A stretch of 64,000 nt of DNA from Stomorhina lunata (lineage: Eukaryota; Arthropoda; Insecta; Diptera; Rhiniidae), in contig OW121744.1 in the NCBI GenBank assembly GCA_933228675.1, positions 18,681,978-18,745,977 on the forward strand, read 5' to 3'. Positions 1-12,296 of this stretch are shown piece after piece (position 1 is the first letter of the stretch; every line of letters begins with the position of its first letter). The notes beneath the pieces are model-generated. The model ran no database searches. It saw only the letters and a list, made by a program, of their open reading frames with translations, and was not told the DNA's origin. The position numbers and the translations under genes were made by a program.

Positions 1-128
1 TTTTATATAGCAAAGTTTACGATAGTGAAATTTTTTTATAGAAAAGTTGACGATAGTGAAATTTTTCTATAGAAAAGTTGACGATAGTGAAATTTTTCTA
101 TAGAAAAGTTGACGATAGTGAAATTTTG
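1..128. repeat. 31-base satellite, left-end fragment
   Basis: About four copies of the unit also seen at 619-2580 (core TTTTTCTATAGAAAA plus linker GTTGACGATAGTGAAA). The array is cut by the window start. Confidence 0.85.
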
Positions 129-618
129 CTCTAAACAAATAGATGATAATAAGTTTTGAAATAAAATATTTCTATAGTAAAACAGGACATGATAAAATTT
201 GTGTGCAAACATTTTCTATAAACAGAAATATTCAAAAGTTTTGCCCTTATTCATTTCTCAAGACCAGTCTAATTATGAAGGAAGGAAGTATCTGAATAAT
301 GAAAAATGCCTCAAGAATTTAAACTAAAACATAAAGAAAAAATGAACTCAGCTTGAAGGAAGAAAACAATAGATCAACAAGACTATAATGGTAGTAATAA
401 CAATGTCATAAATTACTAACAAGGATTTATCTTAAACTTATGTAACTAAAGTAATGTAATCGTAAAGTAACTTAAGAAGATTATGTAGATTTACTAGAAA
501 CATTTAATTAATCTTCCTAGAAAATGTTTGCAATGAAAAGCGTAATTTTTAATTAGATAGAATCTTCGATTACCATAAATTGCGTAATACAGATTTAAAA
601 ATTTAAAGAGATTTTTAA
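129..618. other. AT-rich spacer, nothing recognised
   Basis: Non-repetitive AT-rich sequence between two blocks of the same 31-base satellite. No ORF or element ends are seen. Confidence 0.5.
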
Positions 619-2580
619 AACGATAGTAAAATTTTTATATGGAAAAGTTGACGATAGTGAAATTTTTATGGAAAAAATGACGATAGCGAAATTTTTCTAC
701 AGAAAAGTTGACGATAGTGTAATTTTTCTTTAGAAAATTTGACGATAGAGAATTTGTTCTTCAGAAAAGTTGACGATAGTGAAATTTTCTTTAGAAAAGT
801 TGACTATAGTGAAATTTTTCTTTAGAAAATGTGATGAGAGTGAAATTTGTCTATAAAAAAAAATTGACGATAGTGTATTTTTTCTTTAGAAAAGTTGACG
901 ATGGTGATTTTTTTCTATAGAAAAGTTGACGATAGTGAAATTTTTCTTTAGAAAAGTTGACGATAGTTAAATTTTTCTTTGGAAAAGTTGACAATAGTGA
1001 CATTTTTTTTAGTAAAGTTGACAATAGAGAAATTTTTCTATAGAAAAGTTGAAGATAGTGATTTTTTTCTGTAGAAAAGTTGACGATAGTAAAATTTTTT
1101 TTAAAAAAGTTGACGATAGTGAAATTTTTCTATAGAAAAGTTAGATATTGAGATTTTTCTTTAGAAAAGTTGACGATAGTGAAATTTTTCTATAGATAAG
1201 TTGACGATAGTGTAATTTTTCTATAGAAAAGTTGACGATAGTGAAATTTTTCTATAGAAATGTTGACGATAGCGAAATTTTTCTATAGGAAAGTTGACGA
1301 TAGTGAAATTTTTCTATAGAAAAGTTGACGATAATGAAATTTTCTTATAGAATTCTTCTATAAGAAAATTAGTGAATTGATAGTGAAATTTTCTTATAGA
1401 AAAATCGACGATAATGAAATTTGTCTACAGAAAAGTTAACGATAGTGATTTTGTTTTTTTTTTGGAAAAGTTGACGATGGTGATGTTTTTCTTTAGAAAA
1501 GTTGAGGATAAAGACCTTTATCTTTAGGAAAGTTACCGATAGTGATTTTTTTTCATTATAAAAGTTGACGATAGTGAAATTTTTTTAGTAAAGTTGACGA
1601 TAATTTTTCTATAGAAAGGTTGACGATACTAAAATTTTTCTATCGAAAAGTAAACGATATTGAAATTTTTCTATAGAAAAGTTGACGATAGTGAAATTTT
1701 TCTATAGAAAAGTTGACGATAGTGAAATTTTTCTATAGAAAAGTTGACGATAGTGAAATTTTTCTATAGAAAAGTTGACGATAGTGAAATTTTTCTATAG
1801 AAAAGTTGACGATAGTAAAATTTTTCTATAGAAAAGTTGACGATAGTGAAATTTTTCTATAGAAAAGTTGACGATAGTGAAATTTTTCTATAGAAAAGTT
1901 GACGATAGTGAAATTTTTCTATAGAAAAGTTGACGATAGTGAAATTTTTCTATAGAAAAGTTGACGATAGTGAAATTTTTATATAGAAAAGTTGACGATA
2001 GTGAAATTTTTCTATAGAAAAGTTGACGATAGTGAAATTTTTCTATAGAAAAGTTGACGATAGTGAAATTTTTCTATAGAAAAGTTGACGATAGTTTTTC
2101 TATAGAAAAGTTGACGATAGTTTTTCTATAGAAAAATTGACGATAGTGAAATTTTTGTATAGAAAAGTTGACGATAGTGAAATTTTTCTATAGAAAAGTT
2201 GACGACAGTGAAATTTTTCTATAGAAAAGTTGACGATAGTGAAATTTTTCTATAGAAAAGTTGACGATAGTGAAATTTTTCTATAGAAAAGTTGACGATA
2301 GTGAAATTTTTCTATAGAAAAGTTGGCGATAGTGAAATTTTTCTATAGTAAAGTTGACGATAGTGATTTTTTTTTAGAAAAATTGACGATAGTTAAATTT
2401 TTCTGTAGAAAAGTTGACGATAGTGAGTTTTTTCTTCAGAAAAGTTGACGATAAAGACCTTTATCGTTAGGAAAGTTGACGATAGTTAAATTTTTCTGTA
2501 GAAAAGTTGACGATAACGAATTTGTTTTTTAGAAAAGTTGACGATAAAGAAGTTTTTCTATAAAACAATTGACTAAAGTG
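619..2580. repeat. 31-base satellite array (GTTGACGATAGTG linker)
   Basis: Tandem 31-base unit: palindromic core TTTCTATAGAAA, then AGTTGACGATAGTG and AAATTT. Copies are diverged at both ends (619-1660 and 2340-2580) and near identical in the middle (about 1670-2340), the usual pattern of central homogenisation by unequal exchange. Confidence 0.95.
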
Positions 2581-3784
2581 TTATTTCTCTGTAGTAAAAT
2601 AGACCATACTGTAACTTGTTCATATGACATCAAAAATAAAGTGATATTTCTTCATATAATCCTTTTGCCTAGTGTAATAAATGCCTTCAATTTTTCTATT
2701 ATCCCAAAGTGTTGTTAGAATTAAAACTGAAAAAAATCCAAATTTTTTTTGACACCATTGTTGCATTATTAAAAATTGTTTTTAACATGGAATGTTGAAT
2801 GTTATTATGGAGAAGAGGTATATAGTTTCTCTTTCAGCATTCCCGTGTCCAAATACTGCAGCACATTCTATGGGCTTATAGAGAAAACTCGTAAATACCT
2901 ACTCTGACATTTTTTTTATTGTATTTTTTTAAAAGGATTTTAAAACTGTCAAATGATGTCAGGAACAGTTTGTTACGTTGTTCAAATAGTTGCTGATTTG
3001 ATGTCGGACCTATTTTTTTTTTTATAAATTTCAAAGTAAAAAGGCAAACATATTTGCTTAAGTGATTTCGAGAACCGAGTACATTTTATAGACATTTTAT
3101 ATATTGTTTCATTTTATGGGAATAATCGTGTGTATTGCATTTAAAATGTGGTATTTTAGAGTCATGACAACTGTGGCATATACAAGTATGTATTCGCATG
3201 TGACATATACATACATATATACTTACATACTTATAAAAGGCAAATAATACTTATACATATGAGGCAAATAACATCGAGAGCAGCGGAAATAGCTATAACT
3301 ATCGTAAGAGCATCAGAGATATTTTTTACACGCATATATAAAAACAAATACATATGTACATAGTTATGTATGTGTGTATACGAAAAACTTTTACTGTAAG
3401 GAACAAGAGACAGCAGCAGCAGCAATGTAAAAAAAATATCAGCAACTTTACAAAACGAGCAATTTGTTTGCAAAGATAACAACAGCGAACAATACAAGCA
3501 TTGACGTATTTGTTTAATTTGGGTTTTTTTTACTTGTCTGTTACATGAAAAGACATTTAAAGGCTCTACACACATTTATTTATAATTTTTATGTGTATAA
3601 CTCCGAGGCTAGGCAAAAGAAGTGCTTTAAAAAAATTGTTTATTGAAATTTTGTTAACCCCTTAAGTGGAAATGACCGATGACGCTAGCAAACATTTTCT
3701 GTCTAAATCAAGGTTGGCCAAATGAAGAGCGTTTTTAAATGCGAGTGCTTAATCGCAAAATAAGAATGAGTACTGATTTTGTGA
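2581..3784. other. Unique AT-rich intronic stretch
   Basis: No gene or element recognised. A short ATAC/ATAT microsatellite-like run lies around 3175-3240. A minus-strand open frame at 3231-3575 has no recognisable protein features. Confidence 0.5.
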
Positions 3785-3875
3785 ACCGCCGTGGTATAGC
3801 AGGTTAGTCATCCGCCTAGCTTACCAGAGGTCCCAAGTTCAATCCCTGGCCAGACCCACTTGAAAAAAAAAAAAA
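3785..3875 (+). mobile_element. tRNA-derived SINE-like copy 1
   Basis: Contains an A-box-like TGGTATAGCAGGTTAGTC (3792-3809) and, about 45 bases on, a B-box-like AAGTTCAATCC (3835-3845). A short tail CACTTG then runs into an A-run. This is the internal pol III promoter layout of a tRNA. The middle (CCGCCTAGCTTACCAGAGGT) resembles an anticodon arm, possibly AGC/Ala-like. A second copy at 13701-13790 is nearly identical over about 75 bases and also ends in CACTTGAAAAAA, so this is a dispersed pol III retroelement, not a functional tRNA. Confidence 0.7.
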
Positions 3876-4119
3876 AATCAACAAAGTCTTTCGTCTTTCT
3901 TCTTCTCTGTGGAAGAGAAGGCTTAGAAGAAGCAGTTAGCTTTGATTTGTGTTGAATAACCTTCCGTTTATTTAGGTGAACCTGGAAACCAGATTTCAAA
4001 TCATTTTGCTTTTAATAAATCCGCACCCAAATATTTGGTCAAATCATGAACAAAATCGTGTGACAGATATTGCAGGTGGGATAAGCATAATCCTCTTATC
4101 AATTCATTCTCAAATAATG

Positions 4120-7100
4120 ACTTAAATTTTATAATTTATATAAAAAATTTTATATCGAAAATTTTCTATAAAATATTTTATATCAAAATTTTCTACAAAA
4201 AAAATTTTAAATAAAAAATTTTCTTTAAAAAATTTTATATCGAAAATTTTCAATAAAAATTTTATATCGAAAATTTGAATAAAAAGTTTTATCGAAAATT
4301 TTGTACAGAATATTTTATATCGAAAATTTTCTATAAAAAATTAGCGAATATTTTCTATTAAAAATTTTAAATCGAAAATTTTCTACAAAATATTTTGGCC
4401 TTAAAATTTTCTATAAAATATTTATATCGAAAATTTAATATAAAAAGATTTTTTATCAAAAATTTTCTGTAAAAAATTTTATATCGAAAATCTTCTAAAA
4501 AAATTCTGTATCGAAAATTTTCTATAAAATATTATATTGAAAATTTAAAAAAAAAAATTCTATAAGAAATTCTATATCGAAATTTTTCTATAAAAAATTT
4601 TATATCGAAATTTTTCTATAAAAAATTTTGTATCGAAATTTTTCTATAAAAAATTTTATATCGAAAATTTTCTATCAAAAATTTTATATCTAAAATTTTC
4701 TATCAAAAATTTTATATCGAAAATTTTCTATCAAAAATTTTATATCGAAAATTTTCTATCAAAAATTTTATATCAAAAATTTTCTATAGAAAATTTTATA
4801 TCAATAATTTTCTATAGAAAATTTTATATCAAAAAAAATTTTCTATAGAAAATTTTATATCAAAAATTTTCTATAGAAAATTTTATATCAAAAATTTTCT
4901 ATAGAAAATTTTATATCAAAAATTTTTTATAGAAAATTTTATATCAAAAATTTTCTATAGAAAATTTTATATCAAAAATTTTCTATAGAAAATTTTATAT
5001 CAAAAATTTTCTATAGAAAATTTTATATCAAAAATTTTCTATAGAAAATTTTATATCAAAAATTTTCTATAGAAAATTTTATATCAAAAATTTTCTATAG
5101 AAAATTTTATATCAAAAATTTTCTATAGAAAATTTTATATCAAAAATTTTCTATAGAAAATTTTATATCAAAAATTTTCTATAGAAAATTTTATATCAAA
5201 AATTTTCTATACAAAATTTTATATCAAAAATTTTCTATAGAAAATTTTATATCAAAAATTTTGTATAGAAAATTTTATATCAAAAATTTTCTATAAAAAA
5301 TTTTATATCGAAAATTTTCTATAGAAAATATTATATCGAAAATTTCTATAGAAAATTTTATATCGAATATTTTCGATAAAAAATTGTATATCGAATATTT
5401 TCTATAAAAAATTTTATATCGAAAATTTTCTATAAAATATTTTATATCAAAAATTTTCTATAAAAAATTTTATATCGAAAATCTTCTAAAAAAATTCTAT
5501 ATCGAAAATTTTCTATAAAATATTATATTGAAAATTTAAAAAAAAAAATTCTATAAGAAATTCTATATCGAAATTTTTCTATAAAAAATTTTATATCGAA
5601 ATTTTTCTATAAAAAATTTTATATCGAAATTTTTCTATAAAAAATTTTATATCGAAATTTTTCTATAAAAAATTTTATATCGAAAATTTTCTATAAAAAA
5701 TTTTATATCGAAAATTTTCTATAAAAAATTTTATATCGAAAATTTTCTATAAAAAATTTTATATCAAAAATTTTCTATAGAAAATTTTATATCAAAAATT
5801 TTCTATAGAAAATTTTATATCAAAAAAAATTTTCTATAGAAAATTTTATATCAAAAAAAAATTTTCTATAGAAAATTTTATATCAAAAAAAAATTTTCTA
5901 TAGAAAATTTTATATCAAAAAAAAATTTTCTATAGAAAATTTTATATCAAAAAAAAATTTTCTATAGAAAATTTTATATCAAAAATTTTCTATAGAAAAT
6001 TTTATATCAAAAATTTTCTATAGAAAATTTTATATCAAAAATTTTCTATAGAAAATTTTATATCAAAAATTTTCTATAGAAAATTTTATATCAAAAATTT
6101 TCTATAGAAAATTTTATATCAAAAATTTTCTATAGAAAATTTTATATTAAAAATTTTCTATAGAAAATTTTATATTAAAAATTTTCTATAGAAAATTTTA
6201 TATCAAAAATTTTCTATAGAAAATTTTATATCAAAAATTTTCTATAGAAAATTTTATATCAAAAATTTTCTATAGAAAATTTTATATCAAAAAAAAATTT
6301 TCTATAGAAAATTTTATATCAAAAATTTTCTATAGAAAATTTTATATCAAAAATTTTCTATAGAAAATTTTATATCAAAAATTTTCTATAGAAAATTTTA
6401 TATCAAAAATTTTCTATAGAAAATTTTATATCAAAAATTTTCTATAGAAAATTTTATATCAAAAATTTTCTATAGAAAATTTTATATCAAAAATTTTCTA
6501 TAGAAAATTTTATATCAAAAATTTTCTATAAAAAATTTTATATCGAAAATTTTCTATAGAAAATATTATATCGAAAATTTCTATAGAAAATTTTATATCG
6601 AATATTTTCGATAAAAAATTGTATATCGAATATTTTCTATAAAAAATTTTATATCGAAAATTTTCTATAAAATATTTTATATCAAAAATTTTCTATAAAA
6701 AATTTTATATCGAAAATTTTCTATTGAAAATTTTCTATAAAAAATTGTATATTGAAAGTTTTCTATAAAAAATAGTATATTGAAAGTTTTCTTTTTAAAA
6801 TTATATGTCAAAATTTTCTATAAAAATTTTTAATAAAAAATTTTCTATAAAAATTTTTAATAAAAAATTTTGTATCGAAAATTTTGGATAAAAAGTTTTA
6901 TATAGAAAATTTTCTATATAGAATTTTATATCGAAAATTTTCTACATAGAATTTTATATCGAAAATTTTTTATAAAAAATTTTATATCGAAAATTTTTTA
7001 TAAAAAATTTTATATCGAAAATTTTTTATAAAAAATTTTATATCGAAAATTTTTTATAAAAAATTTTATATCGAAAATTTTTTATAAAAAATTTTATATC

Positions 7101-7217
7101 GAAAATTTTTTATAAAAAATTTTATATCGAAAATTTTTTAGAAAAAATTTTATATCGAAAATTTTCTGTAAAAATTTGATATCGAAAATTTTCTGTAAAA
7201 ATTTGATATCGAAAATA
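4120..7217. repeat. 28-base satellite array (ATATC linker)
   Basis: Roughly 110 copies of a 28-base unit: core TTTTCTATAGAAAATTTT plus ATATCAAAAA. Homogeneous blocks (about 4770-5270, 5760-6530, 6960-7140) are separated by variant blocks with ATATCG linkers and CTATAAAAAA cores. Variant blocks recur in order (4499-4640 and 5490-5640; 5286-5480 and 6521-6715), showing large internal duplications. Confidence 0.95.
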
Positions 7218-7242
7218 AATCTCTAAAACGAGAGCTAAAATA

Positions 7243-8005
7243 AAACAAGTAAGAAAAGCTATAGTCGGTCATCCCGATTATATCATACCCTTCACTACTA
7301 AGGTCAAATATGGACCAACAATTAAACAAGTTTTCCTTAAGTATTAGAGACAGACATACATATATACATATATATATATATATGTATACATATATGCCAT
7401 TTTTTTTAATTTCAAAATTTATGTCATTTCCGGTTAAGGGCTTGATATGGGAGCTAGGGTCAATTGTAAATTTTGGTTATTGGTTTATGCTTAAAAAATA
7501 TTTATCTGTGCAAAGTTTTAGTGATCAAGTGCATTTATTTTTAGAGTTATAAACGTTTTTGTGCTTTTATGTGTATATAAACGTCTTTTGAGAGTGTGTC
7601 TTGTATAGGAGGTATGGTCAAATATGGACCGATTCCAACAAAATTAGGTATACTGATAAAGATTATCATAAGCAACATTTCTGCTCAATATTATTAAAAT
7701 AGAACTAAATTTGTGGCTATAAAAGACCAAAAACTCTATTCCGGGAAGGCATCCCTATGGGAGCTACCCGAAATAGTATTCCGATTTAGCCCAAAAAGGG
7801 ATATAGGGATCGTCCTTGGACCAAAATATAATTCTGAGCCAAATTTTATCGAATTATCTTTATTATTATTATTATATTAAACCACTCAGGAGTGATTGTA
7901 AGTCGATTGGTATACTAAAAGGTGGGTCTCAGACCAACATTTCTATGCGTTACAAACAACAGCACAAACCCAACACCACCTATGGTGGTGAAGGGTATAA
8001 AAAAA
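7243..8005 (+). mobile_element. DINE-1/INE-1-like non-autonomous element
   Basis: Starts AACAAGTAAGAAAAGCTATA then GTCGGTC and ATACCCTTCACTACTAAGG. It ends with CACCTATGGTGGTGAAGGG and TATAAAA, so the left ATACCCTTCA is the complement of the right TGAAGGGTAT. The interior carries recurring phrases (GGTCAAATATGGACC; GTCTCAGACCAACATTTC; ATGCGTTACAAACA) shared with the 8.9-12.3 kb copy. Those phrases match what is known of the DINE-1 class of Helitron-derived elements in flies. No transposase is encoded. Class assignment is by resemblance. Confidence 0.55.
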
Positions 8006-8299
8006 CCGTTAGCATTGAATCCAGCGTACTCTAATTGTCTTTACCCATTAGGTCTCCCCTTTAGGTTGTGCCATATCAAACATTTCCATGCACTTCTGGA
8101 AACTTTGATCCGAACAAAATCTTAAAGCGACACAAAATTTTTAAAAGTTTAAATATTTATATTTTCCTTATTCACTTTTTTTCATTAAAGTGGCTGTTTG
8201 TTTACAATTTTTCTTCTTCTTAGTTGTCAATCACAATTTTCTATAACTTTTAGCAACTGACATGTGTTGCCATATATGTACAATACAACTTTTGTTTAC
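8006..8299. other. Unique spacer
   Basis: No gene or repeat recognised between the first DINE-1-like element and the 161-base duplication. Confidence 0.4.
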
Positions 8300-8617
8300 T
8301 GGTTGTGTTGCCTGTAGGCGAATTAACTAAAATTCGGTTGCAATACACAATTTAGCCATAAGCCAAAGTTAAGTCATCCATCACCTCCAACAAAAGCAAC
8401 TATAAATATTTTAATGGAAAGATTATCGAAAAAGGCACGTTAAAAACAGAAATTTTATACCGGTTGTGTTGCCAGTAGGTAAAGCAACTAAAACTCGGTT
8501 GCAATACACAATTGAGCCATAAGTCAAAGTTAAGTTGACCACCTCCTTCAACAGAGGCAACTATAAACATTTTAATGAAAAGACTTTTGAAAAGGACACG
8601 ATAAAAACAGAAATTTT
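8300..8617. repeat. Tandem duplication, two copies of ~161 bases
   Basis: GGTTGTGTTGCC begins at 8301 and again at 8462. Both copies continue with GGTTGCAATACACAATT, AGCCATAAG, AAAGTTAAG, CACCTCC and AACTATAAA. Copies differ at scattered positions, so the duplication is not recent. Confidence 0.85.
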
Positions 8618-8991
8618 CTGTTTCTAAGACATCACACATTGACTACATATTTCTGACCCGATGTGGTATCATGCCACTTTTAAAAAAACTCACTCGATTG
8701 GCCATTTTTTTTAGACACGAAAGGAAATCCATCCAACTGCCCAAGGGTTAATTTAAATGCGAAAAACTTTAATCTTAGCAAAACATTATATTTTTGACAG
8801 AAAGAAAACTCGTCTAAAAGTTTTTCTAAGCAAATGTCACATCATAAACTGGTTCTTTTTAAATGAGTTGACTATTTATGAACATAAAACAGAATAAAAA
8901 AAAAAACAAGTAAGAAAGTGCTATAGTCGGTCAAGACCCACCATACGATACCCTTCACCACTAAGGTCAAAGATGTTCTTTTTGCTGTATA

Positions 8992-10030
8992 ATGCATTAA
9001 ACACATAGACAACAGCAGGCTACACGAACACCGACTACAAAAGTCGTTGGCTGCAATCGTCGCCTCGTAGTCAGCTACTTAATTATTTTGGGGACGGCAG
9101 ATACATTTAAGACGGCAGCTACATTTCGAAACACCTGTTTATGAGTGGTGCCAATATCGCGTTTATAAGATGGACAAAATAACAATTTCAATTTTGATAA
9201 AAACGACATAAATTCATTTTATTAATTAATCTCCGAAATCAACGGTTTTCCTGTACTTGATAGTCTGTATCAAAAAAAATTATAGAAAGATTTTGGTGTG
9301 ATCTCTTATAGTTAAAGAGTTATGCGCTTTTTAAATTTCAAAAATAATACGGTATAACTTTAGAAGTTTATATCCGGTATTAACTTTTTTGGTATCAAAC
9401 AAACGCTACTGAAAATATCTTTTATATTCTTATATATTCTATATAATATTCTTTATAATGGATTAAGATTCTGTAACCGACTTTTTTTTTATAAAAATTC
9501 GCATATACTAAAACAATATAGATATAAGTATGCTCTTTTATATAATGAATTTTATAAAGGACATACTGGGCTTTTATATAACATGAACTACGTAGCTCTA
9601 GCACACGTAACGTGTGGGTTAGACAGTTTGAAAAATACTTTTTAAAATTTTACTTATATTGAGTTAGAGTTATATAAATGTAAATTTTTATATATTATTT
9701 TATTAGATATTATTATATACATTAAATATATAAATATTTGATAAGTATGTAAATTGTTTACATAAATTCTCCCCATTGTATTTATGGTAAAAAAAGTCAA
9801 GTTGTTTAAATCGCTCATTTATTTCAATATTATATGGTGTTGACAGCACTAAATCTATTATTGTCGCCAACAAAAATAGAAAATAGTTTAATTTTGGCTA
9901 CAGCTACAACGGTGGTCGGTAGTCGTGTAGCTGTGTCGACTCTAAAAAATATATTTCTATTTGAATGCATGTATTCTAATTTTGACAGGTTTTAGCCCGT
10001 AGCCTGCTGTTGTCTATGTGTTTAATGCAT
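8992..10030. mobile_element. Non-autonomous TIR element with 32-base perfect TIRs
   Basis: Positions 8992-9023 and 9999-10030 are perfect inverted complements (outer end ATGCATTAAACACATAG, inner end CAGCAGGCTAC). Subterminal parts also partly pair (GACTACAAAAGTCG and CGTAGTCAGCTAC left; CTACAACGGTGGTCGGTAGT right). No transposase ORF. The outer six bases ATGCAT are themselves a palindrome, so the target duplication could be ATGCAT, or TTAA if those bases belong to the host. It lies inside the DINE-1-like element, so it inserted later. Confidence 0.9.
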
Positions 10031-10696
10031 AAAGACAAATATTCGCTAAATTTTGCCTTCATACAAACAAGCTGTTTCCGCCTTATATGGACGAGCTAGG
10101 TACTAATGTGGACCGATTTTCTCGAAATTTGGCAAATTGATTACAGTTTTTACAAAAATTATGTATGCAAAAAATAAACTAAAAATTCTCATTATCTTCA
10201 GATTTACGAGCGTTTTACTGATTTTTGTCTCATTTAGTGCGTTTTAACAGAAGAGTTTGTATGGGAGCTATGGTCAAATGTGGACCGATTTCAACGATAC
10301 AATGGTACGATTTTGGCTAATATAAGCAGTATTTGTTTTAAATTTCATTAAACAAATATTGATATATATTTTTTTTTTTTATCAATTTTGGGAACTGGGT
10401 CTTAAGGAGGTACCATAAATAATAGACCAATTTTTCGAATTGCAATAGCCAAGTTCCCACTATCAAGGAACTTATCTGTGCCAAATTTCATCAAATTATC
10501 TTTAGAATTGCGACCTCTACTTTGATTATAAGGTTTACATGGGGGTCCAGCCAACCGCACTATGGTATTTCTGCTGCAAAAAAGCCATTTTTGACCACCG
10601 CTTTTGAAAAATCTAATGATGCAGTTCTATAGAGAAGAGTCTAGATATTAAGGATCGATAATTGTTTTTAAGAAAAAGTTATATTAAGTACGAAAC

Positions 10697-11198
10697 ACAA
10701 TTGGAACGAACGACCAATTTTTCGGAACGAATATTCGGTGTTAGAAATAGAACATATGGGCTTATACGAAAGTGCTCACAATAGATGCGTACGACGAAAT
10801 TCGTCGTGCGTTTGGAACAGTGCGATAGGCTTATTTCTATTTCATACACAGACGAACGACGAATGTAGAGTGGCTGTATTTACTTTTTGCTGTAAATATT
10901 AAATTTTGTATGAGTTCTTGTTAAATATGGTCACCTTTAAATTTGTAAACAAAAAATATTTATTTGAAATAAAATAAACTAAAAATATTTATCGTGTAAT
11001 ATAATCAAATAATAAAATGTAAAAAAATACAAACGGTATAAGTGCACGATATGTACGAAAGAGTGATTAAAATTCGCAAATCAAAAATTCAAAAAAATGG
11101 CGTCAACAACGTTTATTCGTCCCAAATGTGTTCAATAGACGAATGTTTAAAACCGAATTCATCGTGCTGGACGAAAATAGTCGTTCGTCCCAATTATG
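10697..11198. mobile_element. Possible ~500-base TIR element
   Basis: CACAATTGGAACGAACGAC near 10697-10715 is matched in inverse by GTCGTTCGTCCCAATTATG at 11180-11198, with few mismatches over about 20-25 bases. A perfect palindrome, ACGACGAAATTCGTCGT, lies inside near 10790. No ORF of note. Confidence 0.5.
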
Positions 11199-11861
11199 AT
11201 TCTACCTTTATGTGTTGTCAAAAAGGTATCGAAATGTGATTAATGTTCTAAAACGAAAAATGATGAAATTTTTCCATCAAACTCAATAGCTCATGCATCG
11301 AATATTGTTTCACAGCATTAATCTTAATGTCAATTTAAGTAAGATACAAAACCTTGGTTTTAGTCTGCAGAAGAAAATAATTTAATCTCGTATATAGTTT
11401 AGGAGATATCAGGAAAACAAAAAAAAAAAAAAAAAAAACTCTACAAAATTCAGTGTTTTCGTTTTTCTTTGGACAAAAACTAAGTAGGCTCGTTTTTGCT
11501 CGGTGCCCCCAGCATAACCATGTGAAAGGCGAAAGTCTCTTCTTTAGATTGAGTGAAAAGAATTCATCGAAATTTACCGATCATAGAACAAAGTTCAAAA
11601 TTTTCTGAAAAAAGTCACATAAATTGTTACGCATAATTTAAACAAAAAGTGTTGCAGTCAATTAGGCGTAACTTTTTAATCAAAATTAATTTAAGTGTTG
11701 AATTTAAGAATTCAGAATTTGACGGATTTCAACCAAAATTAGTAGAGCTCTTTATTGGGTCAACCAATAGAACCAATTTTAGAGAATTGCGGCTTATGTA
11801 TATTCGAACATTTTTTGAATTTTTCTTTTTTATATAAGAAAGAAAAAGTATGCAAAATTTC

Positions 11862-12260
11862 ATCGTTGTAGGGTGACTCCTTCTATTTTTTGCACTTCGT
11901 TTTACATATGAAGAAATACCACTGTGTGCCGTCCAGACCGACGGACGAACTGACATCGTTAAATCGATTCAGATTGTGATTCTAAGCCTATTGGTATGCT
12001 ACAAGACGGGTCCCAGACCAATATTTCTATGCGTTGCAAATATCAGCACAATCCCAATATATCGTTGTAGGGTCACTCCTTCTATTTTTTGCACTTCGAT
12101 TTACATATGAAGAAATACCACTGTGTGCCGTCCAGACCGACGGACGGACTGACATCGTTAAATCGACTTAGAATGTGATTCTAAGCCTATTGGTATGCTA
12201 CAAGACGGGTCCCAGACCAATATTTCTATGCGTTACAAACATCAGCCCAATCCCAATATA
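11862..12260 (+). repeat. 199-base tandem duplication inside the DINE-1-like element
   Basis: ATCGTTGTAGGGT begins at 11862 and again at 12061. The two copies run in parallel through GACGGAC, GACATCGTTAAATCGA and CAAGACGGGTCCCAGACC to CCCAATATA, with only scattered differences. Confidence 0.9.
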
Positions 12261-12296
12261 CCCTTTCCACCTATGGTAGTCAAGGGTATAAAAAAC

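Larger units (their letters stand above)
8904..12296 (+). mobile_element. DINE-1/INE-1-like element, split by insertions
   Basis: Left end: AACAAGTAAGAAAGTGCTAT, then AGTCGGTC and ATACCCTTCACCACTAAGG. Right end: CACCTATGGTAGTCAAGGG and TATAAAA at 12270-12296. The interior has the family phrases (GGGAGCTATGGTCAAATG, GTCCAGACCGACGGAC, GACATCGTTAAATCGA, GACGGGTCCCAGACCAATAT). It is interrupted by a 1,039-base TIR element (8992-10030) and probably a second one (10697-11198), and contains a ~199-base internal tandem duplication. Confidence 0.55.

Noticed and set aside
3231..3575. 114-residue minus-strand ORF
   Set aside because: Low-complexity codons from ATAC/poly-A sequence; no recognisable motif, splice context or conservation that I can see.
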